From Brachynemurus nebulosus (Eukaryota > Arthropoda > Insecta > Neuroptera > Myrmeleontidae), in NCBI GenBank assembly GCA_035578155.1, contig JAPWDM010000059.1, positions 575,501-639,500 of the forward strand: a DNA stretch of 64,000 bases. The letters run 5' to 3'. Below, piece after piece: positions 25,070-35,880 of this stretch; the stretch's first letter is position 1; each line of letters starts with the position of its first letter. The position numbers and the translations under genes were made by a program. The notes beneath the pieces were generated by a model. The model had not been told where the DNA came from. It did not search any database and saw only the letters and a program-made list of their open reading frames with translations.

Positions 25070-25950
25070 AAAACAAAATTCTATTAATCCATTCTATTTT
25101 GATTTTTTCCTCAAAAACAGACTGTTATTTTTTTTCGAACTAAAATTGTGAACACGTTTTTAATAATTTCATATTCCATTAAATCCGTATATTATATCAA
25201 CAAATAATTAAAAAGCTTTAAAACAGCAATAAAATTCGAACTGCAATCATATTCCCCGAACATTCCCGCAGCTAATCCCGACAATTCTAACACCACCAAC
25301 AATAAAATGTAATTTAATATCAATTTACAACTCGAAACACACGTCGAAATATTTATTTTATCTATATCTACGAAACCCCATTCATTCATTGTGCAATGCT
25401 ATACGTAACGTACAGTACCCGTGGGATTCACAATTTACTAACCCAGAGGATAAAATAGAATGCATATTATGATCCAATAAAATTGAACATACATATTATC
25501 CTGGCAACAATGACGGTTAACGGGGGAAGTAATGCAGGATAATGACGATGGTTGAATTTAGGCGGCATCATCATCAAACAATAAATCCTTCATCCACCCT
25601 ACCCACCCCACTCCAGCCTTGCAAGTGCAGGATTTTACGTGCAGTAGGTACCGATAACAGTGGAACCGCAAGCAGACATGGTCGCTCGCTATATTAATCC
25701 TGTTCCTTTTTTCGGGGATAAAACAATTATGTAACAAACGCAGTCTGCGATGTTTTTAGGATACATGTCGAATAAATTGCCGTACAGATAGTTGGGGTTG
25801 AAATTTGTGCATCCCTCTGTTTGGGGCCTGTTAACTTTTAACATTGCACTAGTTGTTGTGTGTTTAGAAGACGGTGGAGAAATTGTGTTGGATACCAGGG
25901 GTGGATTTTGTAAAGATAGATGTTTTGTCAACAATAAAAAAGTGTAAATG
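25070..25950. other. possible unique DNA, unassigned
   Basis: Higher GC than the surroundings around 25500-25720 and no match to the repeats elsewhere. Two minus-strand open frames stand out. One (25192-25389) has a hydrophobic NYILLLVVLELSGLAAG segment. The other (25689-25994) includes CTNFNPNYLYGNLFDMYP, but its upstream part runs into the TGATGC MITE. Neither has a clear splice signal or known domain. Confidence 0.3.
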
Positions 25951-26530
25951 GCCAACTTCAAAAATGCATCACTGCTTGCATGAGGCAGAGTCAAAAGTTC
26001 AAAAACGCATCAGACGCATCACTACGAAAAATCAAAAGTTCATTTTGGCATTTGATGCGTTAAAACAATGCATCAAGAAATTTGGTGATGCGTGTCCAAG
26101 ATGCATGTCATGTGTATGATGTAGAATTATAACTACTTGCCATATTATGTAGGTATTAACACCAACAGGAATAATTCCGAAAAACAAATTGTTGAAAAAG
26201 ATTTATCTTTGATTAAAATTGTTTAAACTTTTTGAATACATCTTGCACTCAAAATAGGTATGTAATATTTTTTATTCAAATAATTTCAATATTTTCAATT
26301 TCAAGTTTAATATACCTATACAAGGACTGTATTGCTATATTATCTATAGTCTATCATGCTACATTATCTGTCTTATCTATAGCCAAATCAGAGGCTAAAT
26401 GATGCGAATAGCCCGTTCAAAAACATTTAATTTCAAGAGAGCATCAGCAGCGTATCATGTAGTATTAGACGCATCAGAAAAGTCATGATGCTACATCCAT
26501 GCGGTAAAGTTTACAGTTTTGAAGTTACCC
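25951..26530. mobile_element. TGATGC-rich MITE, copy b
   Basis: Reverse orientation of 10204-10706, with inverted ends CCAACTTCAAAAATGCATC and TTTTGAAGTTACCC. Copies of GCATCA/TGATGC are scattered through it. The ORF 25874-26119 is inside. Confidence 0.65.
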
Positions 26531-26548
26531 AATATTACATTTTGAGAG

Positions 26549-27300
26549 TTTAAGGGGGGTATTCTAGTCCAGAGGTTCGATCTTGAGGTAATTTTACGGG
26601 CGTAATACAAAAAAAAAAAACAGTAAACATTTTTAGTATCCATCTTTTTAACAGTTTTTTTATTGATATTTGAACAGTATAAAAATGTATAGGAATTTTA
26701 AAAAAAATTCAAAATTGTAATCGGTACAGGCCGGTAAAAAGGGGACTCAAAAAAAAGTGTCTCCTGGTTGACGTGATTCCAGATCTCCTGATGATCTGAA
26801 ACATAAAATTTTAGTTAATTCTTAATAAACAAGGATATAGAATTAGTTGGATGTAGCCGATTTGAAAAAATAAATTTTTTCACAAAATGGCGTCTATTTA
26901 AAAAAAATTATTTTCTCGCCTCCTTTTTTCAACTTTGGAAATTTTTTAAAAATAGTAAAAAAAAAATTCCAAAAACCCCTACATCGGACCAATTTTGATA
27001 GTATTAAGAAGGTCTGTACCAAATTTCAAGCAAATCGGTGCATTAGAACTTGAGATATCATGTCAACCGTATCGAAAAAAGTAGTTTCGAGTAATTTATA
27101 TTAAAAATTTGGGTTAGCCAAAATTTGAATTTAACACTGAAAAGATACACAGTATACAGGGATGAAATCACCGTAACTCCGAAAATAATTAGAATTTCCG
27201 TAAATCTTTGTAGAGACTTATTCTTAAAGGCCTGGACTTTGAAAATATGAAAAAAAACAAAAATCGATTTTTTCGAATTTCTAGACTAGAATACCCGCTT
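26549..27300 (-). mobile_element. TTAA-flanked element G, copy B, uninterrupted
   Basis: Ends TTAAGGGGGGTATTCTAGTC and GACTAGAATACCCGCTTAA are inverted, each flanked by TTAA. The core (GATATCATGTCAACCGTATC on the plus strand, GGCGTCTATTT) matches copies A and C in reverse. This copy shows what copy A looked like before the Helentron-like insertion. Confidence 0.75.
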
Positions 27301-27304
27301 AAGA

Positions 27305-27558
27305 CAGTGGTACGCAAAGTGGTCTATATTGACCGCCAGGTGTCGACGACTACTTGCAAGGGGTCCATGAGATGTAAATAGGGGTCTACAGCAGTAGAGT
27401 AAATCTACAGCGGAATAGATACCTTTGTTTGCTTGTCGCAAGAAGTTGGTGAGCATTTTCTGATAAAAAAAGTTGTTGTTAAATTTGTGCATGAGGTCTA
27501 TTCAAATCCGAAAACTGTACCAAGTCGTCTACGAAATAAAAAAGTTTGGGAACCACTG
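27305..27558. mobile_element. 254-bp hAT MITE inserted at the edge of element G copy B
   Basis: Ends CAGTGGTACGCAAAG and CTTTTTTATT...TTTGGGAACCACTG pair as CAGTGGT-C-CAAA. The flanks GCTTAAGA (27297-27304) and GTTTAAGG (27559-27566) agree at 6 of 8. It is placed directly on the TTAA of the older element. The ORF on the minus strand is not meaningful. Confidence 0.7.
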
Positions 27559-27566
27559 GTTTAAGG

Positions 27567-28043
27567 GCTTAAAAATTAAGTTAAAGAAGGTAGTAATAGA
27601 TCCAAAAACTGTATGAAAGTTATGCATTATTCAAACGTGTAAAGGAATGGTCATTATTCAGTACCTTTCGATCAATCAAATCACCGTATTAATTAATGAT
27701 TCAATGGGTTGCAGTTGTTTTAAACAATAAAAAATATCGAGTTTTAACATAATTATGTTGTGTATCGTATAAGTAAACTAAAAGCACATAAATTTTGCTG
27801 AAATCCGCACCTGATTTAAATAATATATCTTTGTTATATTTGTTGACAAAAAATCATCCTCCTTTCTTGTACAATTCTTTAGTTGCAACGTTTTTGCATC
27901 TTTCTTAAGTAAAATTTATGTTTTATTGTTTCTGACAGAAAATCTATGATTCCTTATATCTTTGTTTTCAACAGATACGTACGCTTTCAAAATTAATCGG
28001 TTATCATTTATTTTGATGTTTTGAGTCTATATCTTTACATTGG
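27567..28043. other. stretch without recognised gene
   Basis: Short frames only and no repeat ends. Confidence 0.35.
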
Positions 28044-28625
28044 TTAAGGGGAGATTTGCCAAAAAACGTCAAAAATCAACTTTATTATTATTATTTTTTT
28101 ATACAAATAAATATTTTATTAAAAAACTAAATATACAACATTGTTTCTACATGTTTAGAGATTACAATTTTTTTTTTTAATTCAAAAATTAACTGAGTAT
28201 AAATGGCTTTGAAGTCGACATTGCGAAATTTTTCCACCTTAATGGTTCCTCGCGTTCTGAAGTCCCTAGTGAACCAAAATAAAATAACCCTGTCGCAGCA
28301 TCCTACATAACATAGTGAATTTCCGTTTATAACAGTTTTTCTCGGAAACTAGTTGACATTATAGAACAATAGTTTAAAGACCTTTTTTATGTAATTTTTT
28401 CTCCTCTTTTAAATGGTATAAAAAAATTTCGCAAAAATTGTTGATTAAGTGGAAATTTTGGCAAAAATCTAATTTTTTGCTAGAACAAAAACCATGTTCC
28501 TGGCATCCGACGTGTCTGGTTAACGAACTCGTCCAATGGTTTGGGACTTCCAATATTTTCACCAAATTTCGTAAACCTAGGACATTTCGTTCGAGAGTTA
28601 TCGTTCGGACACACACACACACACA

Positions 28626-28707
<82 letters not shown>

Positions 28708-29309
28708 TTTAGTAAATATTATTTTCGGTTTCTAGGGACCTCAAAACAAATTTCTGCCATGGTCCTGGGCTCAGGTCGCGTTATGAGAGTGGCTGTAATA
28801 GCTGAATTCCATTCTGGAAATTCGCTAAAAATCAAGAATTTTCTGAAAATATACATATACAGTTATGGCACTAACTAGTATCTAAGAAAAAAACTAAAAA
28901 AACTAGCGAGAAATCGCATTTTGAAAATAAATTTTTAAAAATCACCGCTTTTTCTCGACTATAAACAGCCGCCATTTTTTGAAAATATATTACGGACCCA
29001 AAAGATCCTAGTTCCTACCAAAACGACGGTATCGAGAAATAATATGCACTTTGATTTATGTTGATATCTCAATTGCTTTTTGAGATACATGAAAAACCAT
29101 GTCAAAAAACGTACTTTCGAAAAAAAAGCATTTAAAATTTTTTTATTTAAATTGAATTATAGTAAAGTGTGTGCATTAAAATGCCCATAACTTTTTAATT
29201 TTTTTTTTTTTTTAAATTTTAGAAGAATATTTTTAACACCTTAAGGGACATAATTATGAAGAAAAAAAAATCGATTTATTGTTTTTGTTTTTAGTGAATC
29301 TCCCCTTAA
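28044..29309. mobile_element. TTAA-flanked element F, copy 1, with nested Helentron-like repeat
   Basis: Ends TTAAGGGGAGATTTGCC and AATCTCCCCTTAA. Inside are GTTATGGCACTAACTAGTAT, GCCGCCATTTTTTGAAAATA and TGATATCTCAATTGC. A reverse copy without the nested repeat is at 52036-52689. No coding part. Confidence 0.75.
28284..28830 (+). mobile_element. Helentron-like repeat, copy 6, with CA/TA microsatellite
   Basis: Starts ATAACCCTGTCGCAGCATCC, has AGTGAATTTCC on the left and GGAAATTCGCTAAAA at the right, with (CA)n at 28611-28625 and (TA)n at 28626-28702. The filled site reads GAACCAAAATAAA before and ATCAAGAATTTTC after. The empty site in element F copy 2 reads, in reverse, GAACCAAAATCAAAAAATC. 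No target duplication can be seen apart from the shared A run. The ORF 28438-28878 is an artefact. Confidence 0.85.
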
Positions 29310-29972
29310 ATGTTTTGACATAAAAATTTAAATTTTTACGATTTCACAGTGAAAACATCGGAATCTTTATTGTCTCATAAACTGTTAAACTTCATAGACG
29401 GAATAGTCAAGAGTTCTCTTCATCCCTATTAAGGAAAATGGAAATAGAGGCGAAGACTAAGTAACTAAAAAAATAAACTCAAATTATTATTAAGCGATTA
29501 ATCTGTACAACATTTTGGAATTTGCAGAATGATTTTTTAATCTAGGTAGTTCATTAAGTAACATTCACTAAACGAGACAAAATCGTATTATTTTTGAAAT
29601 GGATAGTACATAATTTTTTTCAAGCATATACAACCTGATAAAATCGTAATTGTTTAATGCAGAAGCTTACAAATTTTTTGCTCCAGTAAGATGAAAAAGT
29701 AAAGTGGAACAATGCTCTTGACAGTGGCGTTTACTTGAACAGTTCCAGAGCTTTAAATATTCCAAATAAATCCAACTCTCATCCCAATTGTTATTTCTTA
29801 TAAAAATGAATACAACCGAACAAGAGCGAGTCAGGCTAGCGTAGTTGGGGTTTCGTTTGAGGATTTTGTTAATAATTGGTCAACCGAATTTAAGTATATA
29901 TATTTAAATTTAATCCAAATATTAGGTAGATCTGTTACCTTCTTTTAAAAAATATACGAAAATATAGTCTTA
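29310..29972. other. stretch without recognised gene
   Basis: No ORF or repeat ends recognised. Confidence 0.35.
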
Positions 29973-29973
29973 C

Positions 29974-30270
29974 TAGCTGACCCAGCCACGAGTTGCTGTG
30001 GCTCAGTAGTTATAATTGATTGAATTAATTTTTTTGTTACCATTTGGATACAATCAAATGGCACGAGTACGAGATCCGAGGCGAAAAATTTGACAAGCGA
30101 ATCTGATAGATTTTGGCATTCTAAGCAAAAAATAAAGAGTAAAAAATTTTGAAATTCGCCTTAGTTTTCGAGATATCGAGCGTTAAACTTGTATTTAAAA
30201 TTACCTTTGGCCCGAAAGTTAGGCTAGTTATGACAATAAACTTCAATTTTTGATATAAAAACTAAGTGGT
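29974..30270 (+). repeat. possible retroposon 5' fragment
   Basis: Begins CTAGCTGACCCAGCCACGAG, the form in which many insect retroposon repeats start. No matching copy of the rest was identified here. Confidence 0.3.
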
Positions 30271-30273
30271 GAG

Positions 30274-30570
30274 GTTACTCTCGAACGAAATGTCCTAGGT
30301 TTACGAAATTTGGTGAAAATGTTGGAAATGCCAAACCGTTGAACAAGTTCGTTAGCCAGACATGTCGGATACCAGGAACATGCTTTTTGTTCTTGCAAAA
30401 AATTTGTTTTTTGCCGAAATTTCCACTTAATCAACAATTTTTGCGAAATTTTTTTACACCATTTAAAAGAGGAGAAAAAATTACATAAAAAAGGTGTTTA
30501 AACTATTGTTCTATGTCAACTAGTTTCCGAGCAAAACTAATTTTTATAAACGGAAATTCAACAGGAGTAT
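30274..30570 (-). mobile_element. Helentron-like repeat, copy 7 (left half)
   Basis: Family sequence from TCTCGAACGAAATGTCC to the left end, but a deletion takes out the GCTATGTTATGCAGGATG part, leaving GAAATTCAACAGGAGTAT. The right half and microsatellite are absent. Confidence 0.7.
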
Positions 30571-31265
30571 TTTAAATTTATAGTTACTAAAATTAAATTA
30601 CAATTAAATTTAATTTGCCCGTGTAAACAAAAAATCATGACTCATCAACATAACCAAACTTATTTACGATAATTTTATTCAGTCCTGAGAAAAGAATAAA
30701 TACTTTTTGAAAGTAACGAAAAAATAGATAACAATCATCAACTAATTCAATCAAAACTGGTAATAGTCACCTCTGCGTACGGTTAAATTTTACTTCAAAT
30801 CCGGAAAATTACCTTTTAACCTCAAATATTGATTATTTAATTAATCACGTCATCGAGGACAATGACCTTAAAAATTATAATTACTTATCCTTTTTAAAAA
30901 TTATTACATTTTTTTTCCCATTTCTACATTTTTACTAATTAAAATTACCAAGAAATAAATATAAATAAACCATAAAAACATGGTTTTGTTTTGAACGGTT
31001 TTATAATAGTTATTCGAAAAAAAAGAAAAAAGAAAAAGAATATTAATAGAAGGAAACTACTAAATAGTTCCCTCTGTACGCAATTATTGATTCAATGTAA
31101 AATGTTTCGTGCTTTAGTTGCATTAAACCAGTGTTTATATTAAAACATGAATACATAATGTTAAGGATTGTATTTAAAATATTAATGTTACAAGGAATAG
31201 GTACAATCAGTTGCAACAAAATCTAGACGATATTCACTCACTGACAATTCAAATAATTTCAATTT
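30571..31265. other. stretch without recognised gene
   Basis: AT-rich with poly-A blocks near 31015-31045. No ORF or repeat end recognised. Confidence 0.35.
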
Positions 31266-31270
31266 GGTTT

Positions 31271-31530
31271 CAGGGTGGCGATTGAAAACCAATTTCAAAA
31301 TTCCCTGACTTCTCCCTGACTCTGAATAAAATTCTAGGACTACTCCGAAAAAAATATTGTTTAAAAATAAAATAATTTCGTTTTTTGACGACCTTTTTTT
31401 TTGCTCGTCAGTGGCAAAAAATACAAAAACTATCAGTCGACGCTCTCGCCGAGGCGAAAACTGAAAAAATCCCTGACCACAACTGAAATTCCCTGACTTT
31501 TCCAGGTTTACCAGGTCGATCGCCACCCTG
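31271..31530. mobile_element. CAGGGTGGCGA element
   Basis: Ends CAGGGTGGCGATTGA and CGATCGCCACCCTG are inverted, with more pairing through CCCTGACTT/AAGTCAGGGA motifs. GGTTT is present just outside both ends (31266-31270, 31531-31535), suggesting a 5-bp duplication. Superfamily uncertain. The 174-codon minus-strand ORF 31188-31712 crosses this element and the next and is not a gene. Confidence 0.6.
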
Positions 31531-31535
31531 GGTTT

Positions 31536-32014
31536 TAGTGATGAGCAAAAATTAGTCTTGGTCTTGTAGTCTTGTCTTGGTCTTGCAAAAAATGCAAGAG
31601 GAAGACCAAGACCAAGACTGTGTATACCAAGAGCAAGAGCAAGACCAAGACTATAAGTATGGCTGCAAGACCAATACCAAGACTCAAGTGAGCAAGACCA
31701 AGACAAAAGCAAGAAAAAAGCAAGACTCTTGCTAAACTATTTAAATAGTTTGAAAGTATAGGTAATTAATACCGTAAAGAGAGAAAATTCTGAGTTTAGA
31801 AGGAAAAAATTCGCTAATAAAAAAATGCAAGAAAGTGCAAGATTTTTAGCAATACCAAGAACAAGCCCAAGACCAAGACTGCATTTTGCAAGACCAAGAC
31901 CGAGACTCCTAAGCAAGAACAAGACTCTAGCAAGACCAAGACTCCTAATGTAAGAACAAGACCAAGACCAAGACTGCCAAGTCTGGGTCTTGGTCTTGAA
32001 TTTGCTCATCACTA
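31536..32014. mobile_element. hAT MITE of the TCTTGG family, copy 2
   Basis: Ends TAGTGATGAGCAAAA and TTTGCTCATCACTA, flanked by the perfect duplication CTGGGTTT (31528-31535, 32015-32022). It was inserted exactly at the right edge of the CAGGGTGGCGA element, splitting its last bases, so it is younger than that element. Confidence 0.9.
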
Positions 32015-32271
32015 CTGGGTTTACTGTAAGAAGAAGGATTTTTTTTTTAATTTAGTGATGTCATCAAGTTTATTAAAATTTTTTAGTGCCCTAAAAATCG
32101 TTTATGAAATGACATTTATATTCTTTTAATGTTAACCTAGGTAAATTTTTTTGAAATGTCAAAAAGGCATTACGAAATCTTTAAAAAAAAAATGTGACTG
32201 CCCCTCCTAATTTGAGAGTTGGATCCGTTCCTACATTAACCAATCTGTAATCTAGAAATGAATGCTCTGTA

Positions 32272-32469
32272 ACGTAAAAGCCTCCATTATGGCACGGTAT
32301 CTAATACTGGAACAGTTTTGACATTTACATATTACAAAAATTATTATAAAATTATTATTAATAGAATGATTATTTTTCTACTTCTTGTTTACCTAATTAA
32401 AGAAATAAATATGTAAATGTCAAAACTGTTCCGTTATTAGATACCGTTCCATAATGGGGTCTTTTACGT
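32272..32469. mobile_element. 198-bp TA MITE
   Basis: Inverted ends ACGTAAAAGCCTCCATTATG and its partner ending ...TCTTTTACGT, about 60 bases long (including GTTTTGACATTTACATAT), with TA outside both ends. Confidence 0.8.
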
Positions 32470-32509
32470 TATAATAAATTTTGTAGTTTAAAAATCACCG
32501 ATACCTATA

Positions 32510-32814
32510 CAAGGACGATTTTAGAATTTTTATTTTGGGTAGATCCGAATTTGTCTGTATTGTAAACATTTAACTTATACGTATCTTTTTTCTTGAAGCT
32601 GGACATTTTTTATTGCATAATTTTAAACCGAACAAAATATTTCGGAACTAGCGAAAATGATTTCGGACTACAAAAAATCTATTCAGAGTTCAAAAATTGC
32701 TTTTAAACATTTCTCCAATGCTTAAAAATGTGTCAGTACTTGTCTGAATTACATATTTGTCTAAATTTTCAAAATTTTTGGGTAGACCCGGCCTACCCGC
32801 TAAAATCGCCACTG
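32510..32814. mobile_element. 305-bp hAT MITE
   Basis: Left CAAGGACGATTTTAG and right CTAAAATCGCCACTG ends are inverted and flanked by the perfect 8-bp duplication TACCTATA (32502-32509, 32815-32822). It also carries GGGTAGATCC and, inverted, GGGTAGACCC. Confidence 0.85.
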
Positions 32815-32822
32815 TACCTATA

Positions 32823-33548
32823 TGATATTCCCTTCCAGAATTTGTTTAGAAACAACGAAAACATTAGTTTTTGCTTTTCCAAAAAGAAAATTAAAATTAT
32901 GACAATATTTTAAGGATATTGATTCGATTCTCAATAGCCAGTATAGAAGAAAAATCATGTTTTTTCTGTAGTTACTAACAATTAGTTTTTTTTTTTTTTT
33001 ACATGTAGACATTTATTTAAAATTGACGTGATATTTTTAGCGCAATATAAAAATAATTATTTTATAAGAAGACTACTTACATTTACACCGTTTACTTTTA
33101 ACTTTGATCTAAATTTGTTATTTTGCCAAAAAATTATAATACAAAAACGTGAATGCGAAGAAGTGAGCCGGCTTTTGAAAACATAAAAATTTACTAAGTA
33201 CATACAATACGTCTATCATCAAAAGATTTGTTTGTTTATATGACTTTTCGATCAAATTGTAAATTATTGATTTTAATTTAAAATGAATTTATTACTTAAA
33301 TATGTATGTGCTTCATCAATTTATTACAATTACTGGCATGAAAAATTTGACCTAGCAACAAGCCGCATGCCGCATTTAAATTTTGTTTCGATATTTTTAA
33401 ATCAATGATATTATTTATATTCTTGGTGATTGGATTTTTATGTGAAATTAATTTTTATACACTTGGACAATGAGAAATATCAATAAAGATGGTTCGATAA
33501 CTTGCAGTTTTATATTCTGGGTGACAGATGGTTGACTGTAACCCAACA
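32823..33548. other. stretch without recognised gene
   Basis: Two short overlapping ORFs on opposite strands (32728-33012) show no domain. Confidence 0.35.
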
Positions 33549-33612
33549 TACAGTAAAGAGACAGTCTGTCACACAAGAGCGTCCGGTGGACTGTTTCAAG
33601 AGGAAAGTATTA

Positions 33613-34406
33613 TGCGGCCCGTACACGGTTCAACTTGTTGTACAACTTGGCTGAGTTGTACAACATGTTGAATCGTGTGTGGGGCAGTTGGTCAACTATT
33701 TTGATGGTTGCATAAACGGTTGAAGTAAAATTAAAATATTTTGATTTTACGTGGGCGGAGCAAATGGTCTATGAACATGTTGTACTGTGTGCGGGGTAGT
33801 TGAACAACAAAACCAGTACATATATGGTGTAAAGGGTGTAATCAACAAAATATTTACAACGGTAACAATTGGAAAGTTTAAATATTTGATTTTGTTTGTT
33901 ATTTCCAATAGCTTGCGGTGATACCGCACTTGAAAATTTTAAATTTTCAAAAGAATTTCCCGTTGCAAGAAACCTTAATGTAATTTGCAAGCGTATTTTT
34001 GCAGAAATTGCATCACGCATAAACGTATCTTCTTTGCTTATTAAAGGTGTTATTTTTACTAAAATATCATTAAAAATTTCTTCGTTCATTCGCATATAAT
34101 TTTTATAATCGTCTGGTTCACATTCACTAATTTTTTTAAATAGTTTTTCATTAGAAAACTTTTTTCCCAACCACTCTTTGCTCCATTTTCTTTTTTTTCG
34201 TTTACTCAAGCTTTCTTTATTAATTTCTTCAATTACTGTTAAGGCAAGAATTTTATCCTTAATTTTAACGAAGTTCTCTTTTTCAAAAATTGTGAATAAC
34301 TGAAGTTGGACAACAAGTTGAATGAATAGTTTAATAGTGCATGGCAAACAGTTCAACTTGTAGTACAACTAGGTAGTACAACAAGTTGAACCGTGTATGG
34401 GCCGCA
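33613..34406 (-). mobile_element. PIF/Harbinger element
   Basis: Ends TGCGGCCCGTACACGGTT and the inverse of it at the right (CCGTGTATGGGCCGCA), with a perfect TTA duplication (33610-33612, 34407-34409). The 3-bp TTA/TAA target site is the hallmark of this superfamily. Each arm has further CAACTTGTTGTAC-like subterminal repeats. It carries the N-terminal part of a transposase on the minus strand and is internally deleted. Confidence 0.92.
33769..34368 (-). pseudogene. PIF/Harbinger transposase, N-terminal part
   Basis: The nuclease partner of PIF/Harbinger elements (HARBI1-like) would cut and join the element at TWA sites in the nucleus. The 199-codon frame has a lysine-rich start (KRKKRKWSKEW), then the region typical of the family's N-terminal helix, with DDYKNYMRMNEEIFNDILVK and LQITLRFLATGNSFENLKF at about residues 85-145. 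Family members are usually 350-450 residues. The DDE catalytic domain is missing: after the SAVSPQAIG stretch the frame runs into non-homologous sequence and the terminal repeat. The first 25 or so residues also overlap the terminal repeat, so the true start is probably internal. The frame lacks stops, so decay was by deletion rather than point mutation. Confidence 0.75.
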
Positions 34407-34518
34407 TTAGGAAGCTCCATTACTGTAGTATTCGTTGAAGGGTAGGGTAGGCTACTACGCTTTGTACTTGAGACGCCAGTATTACTTTGTATTGCGATAA
34501 GAACACAACATACCCATA

Positions 34519-34764
34519 ATGGGTGCTTCATATGCAAAATGTTTCGAAGCAATGTTCTTGTACAATCACAGTAAAGGGCCTAAAATGACTTATAAAGCTG
34601 CTGCTAAATATATGCACAAGTCAGAAGGTTTGGTATGGAAGTGGGTATTGCGATATAATGGTCAGAAACACGTCAACGGTTTTCCCGAAAAAGAAAAAAC
34701 GCGACGGCCTTCTGAAAAAGAAGATAAAACAATTTCCAAGTTATTTCAACGAAGTCTTCTTTGA
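34519..34764 (+). pseudogene. Tc1/mariner transposase, DNA-binding N-terminus
   Basis: In an intact Tc1/mariner element this part binds the terminal inverted repeats. The 81-codon frame has a helix-turn-helix signature (MTYKAAAKYMHKSEGLVWKW) at about residues 25-45 and a basic KTRRPSEKEDKTISKLFQ linker that resembles the entry to the second helix-turn-helix. The start ATG at 34519 follows ATACCCATA and fits the usual start of the family. The frame then breaks at TGACACTGGGAC: a stop and frameshift separate it from the second fragment. It lies 112 bases downstream of the nested Harbinger. Confidence 0.7.
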
Positions 34765-34818
34765 CACTGGGACTAGAACAAAAGTTATTGGATTCAAAAG
34801 TAAGCTAGTATTAGTATA

Positions 34819-35148
34819 ATGACTCTGAATAGGCGATTAAACGAAGCAAATATTTCTTGGCGTAGTGCGACGTTAAAATCTTTTCTCAAATCGGAGCATG
34901 TCAAAAAGTGACGCTTGTGGGTTATGCGAAATTTGAATCGTGATTGGAGTAATGTAATTTTTATTGACGAAACGTGTTTTTACACCTGGGTTTCTGCCAA
35001 ATATACTTGGTCTTTTATTAAAGTTGTGCCGCCATGTCCGAGCTCTCTGGCGGTCGTAACCGCAACAAATGCGAAAAATTTTATAAAAATTATGCCAAAA
35101 CGGTGCCCACGAATTCTAGACAATAATGAAGTCTGGACAACTTACTAA
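34819..35148 (+). pseudogene. Tc1/mariner transposase, start of the catalytic domain
   Basis: Starts MTLNRRLNEANISWRSATLK, with an in-frame TGA at 34909-34911, and continues to RDWSNVIFIDETCFYTW. The D in FIDET is at the place of the first catalytic aspartate of the DDE/D triad. The second and third acidic residues are not found before the stop at 35146-35148, so the enzyme is inactive. Together with the previous fragment it belongs to one ancestral gene now split by at least one frameshift and one stop. A third part, expected before the right terminal repeat (35255), has been lost. Confidence 0.75.
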
Positions 35149-35275
35149 GTAAATGCGTAATAGTGCTTTTGGTGTACTTTAAATCGACTTATTCATTTCT
35201 GAAAAATAATATAAAAATTTTTAATAAAATTTTTCTCTTAAATATGCAGACGACAGCTCTTGTGTGACAGACTCT

Positions 35276-35880
35276 ATAAAAAAGTTTAGAGAACATTTTA
35301 AATATGATAGAATCCTGAAGACTTTATCATACACTGTTATCAAAATTTTTGGAATATCTCCAGTACGTCTTATTAATTAATATTTTCCTGGAATTTTATA
35401 AAACCAAGAGACTAAGATTATTATGATTTTGGTCTTGTATTTACTCATCTTTTCAAATACTTATTTTTTCATTTACTGTAAAAGAATTTCTATTTTTGTC
35501 GATTTGAAATATAAAAAAAACGTGGTACTCGAGTCGAATCTGTCCGTCATCTTCGATATTTTTAAGATATCTAAGTGGGATTGAAATTAATTTTCTTATT
35601 GTTTAAATACTAAAACATCTTGGCGTAATAATAGTGGTGGTGAGGGTTAAATATTGACACCCCCAAAATCGATATACAAAATTTCAGCCCGCTAGTTTAA
35701 TTTACTAGGTTGGTAGGCGTGTCAGACTCGGAAAGCCATGAAATTTTGATGTAAAATCAGTGTAACTGAGTAGACAAATGTGAAACAAGCACTAAAAGAC
35801 TATGTTTATTTGGTGAGCCTTTAAGGGTAGCTAATTATGTGTAGAATATGTTCTCAAAGTGATTCTGCTGAAAGTAATTT
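35276..35880. other. stretch without recognised gene
   Basis: A short TTTTGGTCTTGTATTTACTCATC string at 35427-35450 resembles an eroded end of the TCTTGG hAT MITE. Nothing else was recognised. Confidence 0.3.

Larger units (their letters stand above)
33551..35275 (+). mobile_element. Tc1/mariner transposon, decayed, with nested Harbinger
   Basis: Inverted ends share AGTCTGTCACACAAGAGC (left at about 33563-33580; right, inverted, 35255-35273), with TA before the left CAGTAAAG end. Two transposase fragments sit between them. A 794-bp PIF/Harbinger element lies in the untranslated 5' part. Length without the nest (about 0.9 kb) is shorter than the 1.3 kb usual for Tc1 elements, because the 3' half of the transposase is missing. 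Confidence 0.8.

Noticed and set aside
31188..31712. 174-codon minus-strand ORF, the second longest here
   Set aside because: It crosses two unrelated transposon ends and its N-terminal half is a translation of the TCTTGG hexamer.
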